From Sapria himalayana (lineage: Eukaryota; Streptophyta; Magnoliopsida; Malpighiales; Rafflesiaceae), in contig JAREIK010000727.1 in assembly GCA_029783825.1 (NCBI GenBank), positions 107,001 through 171,000 of the forward strand: DNA of 64,000 nt, written 5' to 3'. A program made the translations under genes and the position numbers. The notes below the pieces were generated by a model, which saw only the letters and a list, made by a program, of their open reading frames with translations, ran no database searches and was not told where the DNA came from. Positions 25,105 to 35,640 of this stretch are shown here, piece after piece. How positions within the stretch are numbered: position 1 is the first letter of the stretch; each line of letters begins with the position of its first letter.

Positions 25105-25140
25105 CTATATAACTATATTAACTATATAATTATGAAACCA

Positions 25141-26018
25141 TGTTCAATATAATTATGAAAAGTTTTATATAGTTATACAAATATTTATAAATAGTTATCA
25201 TATACTTTGGTAACAACACTCTCTCAAATACCCAATTGAATTATAACACTATAGAGAAAGAACTTGTATCAACAATCTTTTCTTTTGGCAAGTTAATATC
25301 ATATTTAGTGGGAACCAATGTCATAGTATATACTTAATATTCTATAATCAAATATCTTATAGAAAAAAAAGATGTCAGACCTAGATTGATATGATGAATT
25401 TTACTATTATAATAGTTTGAACTAGAGATATTAGATAAGAAATGTACATATAATAAAAATTAAAAATAGCTTATCAAGACTAGAAAAGGAAGACAGAAGA
25501 GTTGTTGAAGAAGATATTAGATAGATTTTTTTATTTGAACAAATTATAATATTGAATTAAAATGTAACTCCATGGTATGTAGTATTGAATGAACTTTATC
25601 ATTGCAAGTAGTATTCTGATCAAAATTTGAGGCAAAGTATTATAGATGGGAGATTAGTAGTATCTTACAATAATGTCACTTTTTGCTCATGCTCTCACGA
25701 ATTTGTCGAACATGTTAATATTTATGTGCTCAATTATTTTTCTTCAAAAATTTAATGTTGATATTTACATATATATGCATAAATATATAAGTGCATATAC
25801 ACTACGCTACACACACATACATTTATACATCCATATACATTACTATACAATATATATCAGCATGCACATTTATGTACTTTTGTATATATTCACACATGTA
25901 TCTACATTTTCAAAGTAGTGTGTATATATTTGTATGCATGCAAATACTATTATACACTCACACAAACACACACATACCTATATACATTATGTATTTTTAA
26001 AGTTACACATGAAACTAT

Positions 26019-26076
<58 letters not shown>

Positions 26077-27228
26077 TGTGTGTGGGTGTGTAAATGTATA
26101 TAAAATGTTTTGATTTTGAAAATTTAATTAAAATAAAATAATTTATATTGTACCCAATTTATAAAATATTATAAATTATTTATATCTAAAAAAAATATTT
26201 GTGTGTGTGTGTGTATGCATGTGTGTGTGTGAAGCATATTAATGTGTAAAATGAAATTATGAATTATATATATGAGCTTCTATTTTATTCAAATAGTTGT
26301 TTTTTAATATTTATATTAAAATAACTATCATTATACTCATATAAAAAAATGAAGTTGACATATTTGTAAATTATTTTGTTTTTATAGCTATGTTAAAAAT
26401 GAAAATATAGTTCATAAATAGATAATATTATTTTTGTTTTTCTATATAATTTTTTAATTAAAATATTAATGTCTATGATAAATTTTTACTTTATTGTTAT
26501 TAATAAATTTTTAGAAACTTTAATATTCAAATAAATATAATATAGTGCATATATATACATGCTTTTAATATTTTGTAAAAAATCAATTAGTTCTTTAATT
26601 ATGTTCAAACAAAACATATTACCATATAAATATATGAGTAAATTTTTCTGCAACTAATTATTTTTTTTATTTTATTCAAAATATATAAATGACCATATTA
26701 ATATATAAATTTATTTTTTTAAATAATTATTTTAAAATTTTTTTTTTCAAATTGAATACTTGAAAATGTTTTTTTTGTAATTAATAGATATATTTCAAAC
26801 ATTAATTATTTATAATAAATATAACATATTGCATATTATGAGGTGCAAATTTTATTTTGTAAATAAATTTTATTTTTAAAGTTTTATCTTTGTAAATTGA
26901 AACTACATCACATATATATTTTAAAAACTTTTTATAATATTTATTACATAGACATATTGTTATTTGTTTTGAAATTTACAACATGAATTTTAACAAATGA
27001 ACATTTTATTAGAAATCAATTTTAGTTAAATGATATTAAATGAAACAAAAATACAAACCCTAAACATATTAAAGCATAATAATTAATACAAACATATAAA
27101 AATACAATAAAAATACATTTAAGTTTGATAAAATTAAATTAAAGTTCCTAAAATATATGGGAAAATGATAAAGATTTATACAATATCCAAAAAAAACATG
27201 TATGAATTAAATGAATGATATGAATGGA
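25141..27228. repeat. 2-kb AT-rich repeat, copy 1
   Basis: It is collinear with 35,641-37,668 from ATATTTATAAATAGTTAT through GGCAA.TTAATATCATATTT, GTGTGTGTG tracts and CAATATCCAAAAAAAAC to TGATATGAATGGAT. Differences are scattered substitutions and microsatellite length changes. The left end grows out of TAGTTATA satellite in both copies. No protein-coding domain is recognised. Frames near 25,673-26,103 are low-complexity Tyr/His/Ile/Cys-rich translations of CATA and TG repeats. Confidence 0.88.
26031..26090. repeat. (TG)n microsatellite
   Basis: About 60 bp of TG dinucleotides with single interruptions. The corresponding tract in the second 2-kb copy (36,530-36,547) is much shorter, so this tract expanded or contracted after duplication. 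Potential Z-DNA former. Confidence 0.95.
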
Positions 27229-27860
27229 TTTAACCTGATCCAGAATCTTATTTGCGTAGGATTTTCACCTCACATTGGTCTCACTACATCCATTCATAGG
27301 TTTGATTTGTTGAGAAGATGGTAGAAAGTTGTGTTCAGGGGTTTGAGGATCTAGAAAATGTCTAGTTCTTATTAAAATTATCATATCTAATAATTTTAAA
27401 ATATATGAGTGTCTACTCTTGCTTTTTAGGCATGCTTTGCATGTGCTTCTTATTAAAGTGGAAAATAATAGTCTTGTTATGCATTTTTTTCTTAAAAAAA
27501 CAATAATTAATGGAAGGATTCTGCTGGCAGAAGCTGATTATCACTCCAATTTGGGCTCTTTATTTTTTGAAGCATTCATGTTCAATACAATGGCTCATGT
27601 TCGTGCCGAGGTGGATCATTTTCATACTTCAGCAATAAATTAACAAGGTCGAGACTTGAGGTGGGTCATTATTTTTTGTTTTTTTTATCGTAGGAAGCGG
27701 TGATATAGAAATATGGCTATGATTCATTTACTAGTGACCATAAGAGCTGGGGGAATGAAAGGAACGTCAATTTCATGAGCAGATTATACTTTTTGCAATG
27801 TCGTTAGATGTATTGATGAAGAAGATGTAATAGAATTTTGTAAGGTTTTTGTTTTAACAA
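27229..27860. other. CACTA-linked interval, no supportable gene
   Basis: More GC-balanced sequence between the 2-kb repeat and the second CACTA 3' end. A 74-codon plus-strand frame at 27,419-27,643 (ending HVRAEVDHFHTSAIN) is not recognised. Its position just upstream of a CACTA 3' end suggests eroded transposon coding sequence. Confidence 0.45.
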
Positions 27861-28299
27861 TATAATATATAGTATCAAAAAAATTTATTAACTTCTTTTA
27901 TTTTTTGTTAATTATAAATTATGGTTTATAGTTTATGTTTTTATTTAATTTAATATAAAAACTTAAAAATATGTAATCAATTTTTTTGTAAATAAATAAA
28001 ATAGTAAAAATAATGTTAGATTGAAGATAGCTAAGGATTTTTACCTCACTGATTGCTAAGGACTTTTATGTAAATCTAAAATAAGATCAAAATTAGCAAG
28101 GAAAAAAATAAATTTAGCTACGGAATTTTACATCGTCAAAACTTTTTTGATAGAGAATTTTTCGAACATTAATTTTTTGCGATGAGCACATTAGTTTTGG
28201 AAAACATCGGTGATTAATCCATTGTTATTCTGTTTTAGCAATAGAAAAATCCTATTTAACTAGAGAATTTTTCCAAGATATTTGAAATTTTTTTGTAAT
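27860..28299. mobile_element. CACTA 3' subterminal region and degenerate terminus (copy 2)
   Basis: It parallels 21,630-21,900 and then continues with TAGCTAAGGATTTTTACCTC, ATTGCTAAGGAC and ATTAGCAAGGAAA subterminal words to a terminus TTTTTTTGTAATG at 28,294-28,299. Read inward this is CATTACAAAAAAATTT, against CACTACAAGAAATT at 12,674, with the diagnostic CACTA changed to CATTA. TCTA array 4 follows within a few bases. Confidence 0.65.
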
Positions 28300-28302
28300 G
28301 AT

Positions 28303-29888
28303 ATATATTTGTCTATCTACCTAATATTATATTGGTAAATCTATTTATCTAACTAGTTGTCTATCTTTCTATCTGCCTATATATCTACATATCTATATAT
28401 CTATATAAAAATCTATTTTTCTATTTGTCTATCTACCTATATATTATTTTATCTATCTATCTATCTATGTATCTATCTATCTATGTATCTATCTATCTAT
28501 CTATATTTCTATCTATCTATCTATTTGTCTATATGTCTATCTTTCTATCTATCTATGTATTTCTCTCTCTATTTGTCTAATTCTCTATATATTTAGCTAT
28601 CTATCTATCTTCATGTCTATCTATATATCTATCTATCTATTTTTTTATATGTCTATTAGTCTATTTGTCTGAATCTCTAATTACCTATTTTTATTTCTTT
28701 GTAATTGTCTAACTATATATCTTTCTAAATGTATATCTTTCTAACTATCTATTTTTGTTTCGGTCATTAGTCTTTTAGTTAATATATATATATCTTTTTA
28801 TCTATATATCTATCTATCTACCTATTTATCTGTCTACCTATTTCTCTATCTATTTGCATATATATTTATATGTCTATCTATCTATTTGTTTATATATCTA
28901 TTTTACTAACTATCTAACAATTTAACTGTCAATCAAACTATCACTCTATTAGTCTATCTATTTATCTATCATTATATCTATCTTCCTATCTATCTATTTA
29001 TCTATCTGTTTGTCTATCTATCTTTTTGGCTATCTATCTATCTATATATCTCTCTTTTTTGTTATCGATCGATCGATCTATCTATCTATATATATTATTA
29101 TTTGTCTATATGTATATCTGCATTTATATCCATCTCCATATCTACCTATTTTTTTATCTAACTTTATTTTTTCTATTTGTCTATCTATATTTCTATCTAT
29201 TTCTTTCTCTTTCTATTAGTCTATTTATCTTTCTATCTATCTATTTATCGATTTCTTTATCTATATGTCTATAATTATTTTTGTCTATCTATCTATCAAC
29301 ATATCTATCTAATTTCCAATCTGTATAGTTATCTATCTATCTATCTAATATATCTATTTATATAACTATCTAACTCTTTAACTATTTATTAGACTATTAG
29401 TATATCTGTCATTATATTTAACTTTCTATGAATCTATCTATCTATCTAACTATCTATCTAGCTATCTATCAATTTATCTATCAGACTATCTATCTATCTG
29501 TCAATCTATATATCTTTCTATCTATCTACCTTTTTATTTGTCTTTTTTTCAAGTAATTTGTCTATCTATCTATCTGTCTATCTATCTATCTATTTAACTA
29601 TCTCTATCTGTCTATTTGTCTAAGTGTATAACTAGTGATCTATCTATTTGTCTATTTGGAATTCTATCTATCTGTCAATGTATATATCTATCTTTCTATC
29701 TATCTATCTAAATGTTTATATTACTATCTATCTATCTATTTATTTATTTATCTATTCATCTATCAATCTATCTCTCTATCAGTATATTTGTTTATCTGTC
29801 TATCTTCTCATTTATCTATCTGTATATTTGTCTATATGATTACCTATCTATCTATCTATCTGACTATCTTTCAATCTAACTATCAGAC

Positions 29889-29919
<31 letters not shown>

Positions 29920-30618
29920 GTCAAACTATCTATATTTGTATCTACTTATCCTTAAATCTACTTTTTTGTCTATCTATATATATGTTTATTTGTTATTCTA
30001 TAAATCTATCTATCTATCTGTCTATTTTTGTAACACTCTATCTATCTATCTATCTATCTATCTAGCTGTCTATATGTTAATATGTCAAACTTTCTAATTA
30101 TATATCAATTTGTCTATCTATCTACCTATCTAACTATATATATGTCTATCTATCTATCTATCAATAAATTTTTTTATTTTTCTATATGTTTATATGTCTA
30201 TCTATTTATTTATTTATTTATCTATCTATCTGTCTATCTATCTACCCATCTATCTCTTTACCTATCTCTATATCTATTTGTGTATTTATCTGTCTAATTA
30301 TCTATTTGTCTATATATTTATTTTCCTAACAATCTGCCTATTTAACTATCAATAGAACTATCAGTATATTAATAAATCTATGTATCTATTTATCTATCCA
30401 TATATCAATCTCCTATCAATCTATCCATCTATTTGTCTATCTATCTAGCTATCTATCTAACTATTTGTTTATCTATATATCTGCCTTTCTACACATCTAC
30501 ATATCAACATATTTGTTGATCAGTCGTTCTTTCTATTTAGAAAGAAAGAGAAATAGATATATAGATATATATCTTTCTATATATCTCTCTTTCTCTATCT
30601 TTCTATATATCTGTCTTT
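28303..30618 (+). repeat. TCTA tetranucleotide array 4
   Basis: 2.3 kb of degenerate (TCTA)n, with a TATCGATCGATCGATC block near 29,064 and a (TA)n tract at 29,897-29,920. A short inversion at 30,527-30,575 switches the strand to GAAATAGATATATAGATAT before TCTA resumes. Frames over it are artefacts. Confidence 0.97.
30527..30546. repeat. Hairpin-forming inverted repeat at a TCTA/TAGA switch
   Basis: TTCTTTCTA-TT-TAGAAAGAA: 9-bp perfect arms with a 2-nt loop, followed by a short TAGATA-oriented stretch. It marks a local inversion within the array. Confidence 0.9.
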
Positions 30619-30850
30619 TCACCACTGCAGCTGTCGTTGCCACCGCTGCCGCTGCCGTTGTCACTGTTGCCACTGCCACCGCTATTACCGCTGCTACCGC
30701 CACTATCGCCGCTACTACCACTACTGTAGCTCTTACCGTTGCTGCTGCCACTGTTGCTACCACTGCCATTCTCACTGCTAGCACTGTTGCTGCTGCCGCT
30801 GCTACCTCTGCAATGCCTCTACTACCACTACCGCCACTGCCACCGCCATC
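30619..30850. repeat. Degenerate trinucleotide (CYG/CTA-type) repeat
   Basis: Imperfect triplets such as CTGCCGCTACCACTGCCACC run for about 230 bp and are GC-richer than anything nearby. Read on plus they encode Ala/Thr/Val runs; on minus they encode Ala/Val/Gly runs. All triplet frames stay open, so the frames of 175 and 136 codons that cross it are not evidence of a gene. Confidence 0.85.
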
Positions 30851-30866
30851 ATTTATAATAAAAAAT

Positions 30867-30991
30867 ATGGTGGGTGATGATGCTCGACTGATGAACTTGA
30901 GATTGAGAGAGTTTTTAAGGAGGTGGCAAGCTGCTTTTCCCAAAATAGGAACTGATATTCCTCCTGGACCAAAATTATATGACCTTACATG
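30867..30991 (+). pseudogene. Gene-like fragment, not recognised
   Basis: After the triplet repeat the plus strand reads MVGDDARLMNLRLREFLRRW, QAAFPKIGTDIPPGP and KLYDLT, then TGA. Its amino-acid composition is normal and the base composition differs from its surroundings, which suggests an authentic exon fragment. No partner exon, promoter or family motif is seen, and upstream continuity runs straight into the triplet repeat. The opposite strand is also open here, so even the strand is uncertain. Confidence 0.3.
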
Positions 30992-31319
30992 AGCATCATC
31001 ATCAACATCATTCTAAGACCTAGGACAATCAAAACCAATCAGTGCAGAATCTAGAGAAATAAAACTTATTTACTCATACGTTTGCTTTGTACCATGTGAT
31101 AATTGCATATCAATATTACTACATAGATTTTTAAGACCAACCTCTATGTATCTGGCTGGACTGAACCAAAAATATCATCCCAAAGCTTTAGGAAAAGTTT
31201 AATATCCATTGCTTTTATTACCTATATCAGTGAGCAATGCACGATGATGACCATACCAGCCTGAGTAATTATACATTCAAAAGTGTTTCTGTGTGTAAAT
31301 AGGGGTGTACCTATGACAA
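30992..31319. other. Unassigned unique interval
   Basis: Ordinary-composition sequence without recognisable coding or element ends, between the triplet-repeat fragment and the TATAC repeats. Confidence 0.5.
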
Positions 31320-31660
31320 AATATACATATTTACAAATAAATATATGCACCCACTTATGATTATACTAAGTATATACATACATATATACTACAGCATAAA
31401 AGTACATATATACCGAGTATATACATATGTATATACTACAACATAAAAGTAAGTATATACCGAGTAATACATATGTATACACTACAGTATATATGTATGT
31501 ATATACTAAGTATATACGTATAAATATACTCAGTATATACGAGCATATATACTATGTATATATGTACTTATATACTCTGTATATACTTAGATATATACTC
31601 AGTATATACGTACATTTAAACCAAGTATATATTTATGTATATAATATAGATTATATGAAC
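31320..31660. repeat. Palindromic TATAC/GTATA repeat cluster
   Basis: Many near-copies of TATACTAAGTATATAC, TATACTCAGTATATAC and TATACCGAGTATATAC, each a short imperfect palindrome spaced at about 30-50 bp. One larger block with ACTACA.CATAAAAGTA repeats around 31,388 and 31,436. Strong hairpin potential; no coding. Confidence 0.8.
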
Positions 31661-31770
31661 ATATATATAATCACATAGCCTTAGATGACACGCACACTTG
31701 TACTTTAATGAAAATATACATACCATCAAAGAAAACAGAAGAAAATAATATAGGACTTAAAAAACAAGCA

Positions 31771-31853
31771 TATAGGTCTCTCAGGCATGGTCAGCATTTC
31801 TTGTTCTTTTTCTTCTGGTACTCCACGCAGATAGAGAACATTGTTACACATGC
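31771..31853 (-). pseudogene. Spliceosomal Sm protein F (snRNP F) C-terminal fragment
   Basis: The minus strand reads CNNVLYLRGVPEEKEQEM followed by a short divergent tail. CNNVLYLRGVPE is the hallmark Sm2-motif end of plant SmF (IRCNNVLYLRGVPEDEE in intact proteins), a ring subunit of the U1/U2/U4/U5 snRNP core. The preceding Sm1 fold and the LGEILIR strand are not recognisable upstream, and the acidic end is replaced by a divergent sequence that runs on without homology. It is a one-exon relic within repeat DNA, with no sign of expression. A short match of this kind could in principle mislead, but 12 consecutive conserved residues make chance unlikely. Confidence 0.7.
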
Positions 31854-32560
31854 ACATGGAGGATAACATACTACATTTACAAACTAAAAACTAATAAAAA
31901 GCAGTCACAGATCTAAACTACGATGATGCATATCTGCACAAAATATGAGTGTAAAGAACAAAAATGCATTTACAAAGAATTAATTTTTTGGTTCATCTCA
32001 CAGCTTCAGAAGCTAAGGTGTTGTTCCCAGCACAATGGAGCACTAGCGAAGGTTTTTACATACCTATAAATAGGCTAAAACTCTACCCAAAAATTCGGGG
32101 ACACACAAACATATTAACAGATATATAAAAATAGTTATATAGACATGAACAAACACAAATTTAAGTTAATTGTCATACGGCTTCAACAAAAATCTAAAAG
32201 ATATCCAGCAATACTATTTAGAGAGAAAGAGAGTGCAAAAATAAAATATTTTAGGAATAATAAAGATAATAAGTTAGGCCTCCTTTTGATAAAGCTGAAA
32301 TCGGTAAATATGGGACCCATGCATTGTAATTACATAAAAGAAAATTTATTCTGTACAAACCTATCAAATATTAAATCTTTTGTCATAAATAAGTTCGTAT
32401 ATGAGCCTGAGGCCCAAGGGCTGGAATTAGGTAAGAGTTCGGCCCTTATTTGTATTTTATCATATATGAGCATGACCAACGGACACTCGCATGCTATGTG
32501 CTTACATATTGTTGATATTATATCTTTTGTCATTTAATTTTAAGTTAGTGCAACAAATTA
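31854..32560. other. Unassigned unique interval
   Basis: Contains a 130-codon plus-strand frame (32,145-32,537) and an overlapping minus frame. Neither shows a domain, and both have the K/N/I-rich composition of AT-rich DNA. The first half could be intron sequence of the SmF relic. No promoter or RNA gene is recognised. Confidence 0.45.
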
Positions 32561-32579
32561 GTATTATCCCATATATAAT

Positions 32580-33190
32580 TATATTTTAGGACACATAAAG
32601 TAAATGTAGTTATAAATAGTTACTTCTAGTTAAACATATAATTATATATAGATATATGCATACAAGTAGTTATATGTAGATATACATAAATGTATACAAA
32701 GTTATAAATAAATATATAGCTTTACATATATGTATACATATATGTATACATAATTAAAAATAAAGTTTATTTATTTATATAGAGTTTTTTATAGGTATAC
32801 AAATATTTATATATAGTTATACACATATAGTTTAACATTATGTTGTATGTTTTTCTACATATAATTATAAATATAGTTACATGTGGTTATACATATAGTT
32901 ACACGTATAGTTAAACTTATATTTATACATGTATGTGTATATATATTTTTTCATATAATTCCATATATTATACATATAATTATGTATAGGTATGGATATA
33001 CTAAAATACATTTTTTATACTAATATATAAAAATGTATATTAAATATATATCTTTAATTAAATATTTAAATATAGTTATGTATAAAGCTTTTATAGTTAT
33101 ACATATAGCAAGATAGAATTATTTATAGTTATATTTTATTATACATATAATATATATAGTTATAAAAAATTATATATCGTTAAACATTTA

Positions 33191-33234
<44 letters not shown>

Positions 33235-34265
33235 CATGAGTAGTTATATTTAGTTTTACATAAATTTATACAAAGTTATAAACAAATATTTAGATTAATA
33301 ATATGTATACACATATGTATAAATAGTTAAAAATATAGTTATATTTAATTATATAAAGTTTTATTTAGTTTTACAAATATTTATATGTAGTTATACACAT
33401 ATAATTAAACATATTGGTGTATGTTGTCCTACATGTAATTGTAAATATAGTTACATGTGGTTATACATATAGTTACACATAAAGTTATACTTATATTTAT
33501 ACATGTTGGTATATCATATAATTTTAAATATTTATACATATAGTTATGTATAGGCATAGATAAGAAAAAATACATTTTTATATACTAATATATACAAATG
33601 AATATTAAATATAAGTTGTAAATTATATATTTAAATATAGTTATGTATAAAGCTTTTATAGTTATACATATAATAAGATACAATTATTTATAGTTGTGTT
33701 ATTATACATATTGTATATATAGCTATAAATATTTTTATTTAGTTAAACATATAGTTATATATAAATATATTCATACAAATAGTTATACATAAATATCTAA
33801 CGTTATAAATAAATATATAGATTTAAATATATGTATACATAGTTACAAATATAGTTATATTTAATTATATAGAGTGTTATATAGTTATACAAATATTTAT
33901 ATATAGGTATACAACTATATATATATAGTTATACACATATAGTTAAACATAATGTTGTATGTTACTATACATTTAATTATAAAAATAGTTACATGTTGTT
34001 ATCCATATAGTTACACATATAGTTACGCATATAGTTATACTTATATTAATACATGTATGTATATATATATTTTTTATATAATTTTATATATGTATGCATA
34101 TAGTTATCTATAGGTATATATATGGTAAAATACATTTTTATATACTAATTTATAAATGTATATTTAATATATGTTGTTAATTATATTTTTAAATATAGTT
34201 ATGTATATTATTTTATAGTTATGCATATAGTCAAAGATAATTATTTATAGTTATATGTTCTTATA
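32580..34265. repeat. AT-rich satellite, long-unit TAGTTATACATA family (locus B, left part)
   Basis: Same ordered words as locus A. The ACATAAAT.TATACAAAG block starts near 32,684, 33,258 and 33,787 (units about 575 and 530 bp), each followed by TTACATGTGGTTATACATA and AAGCTTTTATAGTTATACAT. A (TA)n tract lies at 33,197-33,231. The satellite is interrupted at 34,266 by the ARF1 retrocopy and resumes in register after it. Confidence 0.85.
34252..34265. repeat. Target-site duplication of the ARF1 retrocopy, left copy
   Basis: TATATGTTCTTATA, repeated exactly at 35,171-35,184. A 14-bp perfect direct repeat is in the size range made by L1-type retrotransposition. Deleting the insert and one copy rebuilds a normal satellite unit. 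Confidence 0.85.
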
Positions 34266-35170
34266 TATTTTGGATTCAATGGCAAAATGACACAAAATAG
34301 AAAATAAACAAGTTCGGCTGTAATAGATCAGAACAAAGTAAATGCGGTCTAGTATTTCAGGCATGCAATATATAAATATAAATACAATTTGAATCACCCT
34401 AGAAACAGGTGATGTCATCCACATAATAGAACAAAACTCAAGCAAAATAGGCAAAGATTAGATCCACATCTAGATATGTCAACAAATTTTGCCTCTTCCT
34501 GCTAAAATTGTTTATGATTTGCTGGCAATGTAATTGGAAAACTAATCAAGACCATCGTAGAGGCCCTCGCCATAGGTAGCATAGGTGCTCTGAATGTGCC
34601 AATGGCATTGGAGAAAAGAGTGAAGTCCTAGTTGTTAGTAATTTTAGCTGCATTCATCGCATTGGGAAGATCTTGCTTCTTGGCAAACACTAGCAAAACT
34701 GCATCTCGAAGCTTTTCCTTGTTTAGCATCCTATGCAACTCATCTCTGGCTTCAACAACTCGATCTCTATCATTGCTCTCCACCACAAATATGAGACATT
34801 TGGTATTTTGGAAGTAATCTTTCCAAAAAGAGCAAATCTTGTCTTGACCCCGAATACCCCACATAGTGAAATTGATGTTTTTGTATTCAAAAATCTCTAC
34901 ATTGAAGACAATAGTAGGAATTGTGGTGACAATATTACCAAGCTTCAACATATACTGAATGGTTGTCTTAACGCCAACATCAAGACCTGGCATTAAAATT
35001 CTCATCTCCTTGTTGGCAAATAGCCTGTTGAATAGCTTTGTGAACATAAACCACATTTCTTCCTTTAAATCTCAATCCCTTTGTCATATGCCAGTAAAGA
35101 GATCTGATGAGAGAAAGAAACAAAATCAATAAACCTCAAGAGATGGTCAACAGAGAGGGAGGAGAACCTC
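34266..35170 (-). mobile_element. Retrocopy insertion unit (ARF1 mRNA copy)
   Basis: The 905-bp insert sits between perfect 14-bp direct repeats and has no introns. The 3' side (low coordinates, minus orientation) ends CCAAAATA with no clear poly(A) tail, so the tail was very short or has been lost. The host sequence on both sides is the long-unit AT satellite, and the empty site is a normal satellite unit. The insertion therefore post-dates the satellite array. Confidence 0.88.
34512..35056 (-). pseudogene. Processed pseudogene of ARF1-type small GTPase
   Basis: It is a full-length, intronless copy of a plant ADP-ribosylation factor, the GTPase that recruits coat proteins at the Golgi. The first 142 codons are open ([60 protein letters not shown]). 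A 1-nt deletion then shifts the frame and a TAG ends it. In the shifted frame [16 protein letters not shown] and GEGLYDGLD follow, then an in-frame TAG in place of the usual Trp, then FSNYIASKS and TAA at 34,512-34,514. Length is 545 nt against 546 for 181 codons plus stop. Function is lost independently in several places: Gly2 is Trp, so no myristoylation; the P-loop GLDAAGKTT is [15 protein letters not shown] is WGIRGQ; NKQD is KKQD. About 114 nt of 5' UTR-like and 246 nt of 3' UTR-like sequence are included, and a 14-bp TSD flanks the insert. Confidence 0.95.
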
Positions 35171-35640
35171 TATATGTTCTTATACCTATAGTATATATAA
35201 TTAAAAATAGAGTTATATATAGTTATACATATAATTATATATAGATATATTCATACAAGTAGTTATAAGTATTTATACATAAATATATACAAATTTATAA
35301 ATAAATATATAAATTTAATTATATGAATACATATAGGTATACATATATACAAATATAATTATATTTAATTATATAGAGTATTACATAGTCATACAAATAT
35401 TTATATATAGTTATAAATATGTATGTAGTTAAAGATATTCTTATATATAACATTTTTATAGTTATACATATAGTAAAATACAATTATATATTGTTATATA
35501 TTATTAGACATATGATATATTTTGTTAAAAATATAGTTCTTTAGAATTACTCATATAGTTATAAAATATTATATAGTTGAAAAAATAGTTATATATAGTT
35601 ATTAATATAGTTATAAAAATAGTTTACATAGATACAAATA
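35171..35640. repeat. AT-rich satellite, long-unit family (locus B, right part)
   Basis: It begins with the second TSD copy and continues the same satellite (CATACAAGTAGTTATAAGT, ACATAAATATATACAAATTT, then AACATTTTTATAGTTATACA). It runs directly into the 2-kb repeat at 35,641, the same junction as seen near 25,141. Confidence 0.85.

Noticed and set aside
30533..30943. 136-codon minus-strand Ala/Val/Gly-rich protein
   Set aside because: Created by the triplet repeat, which is open on both strands; no start context or homologous domain.
32145..32537. 130-codon plus-strand frame
   Set aside because: K/N/I-rich composition of AT-rich DNA, an overlapping frame on the other strand, and no recognisable domain.
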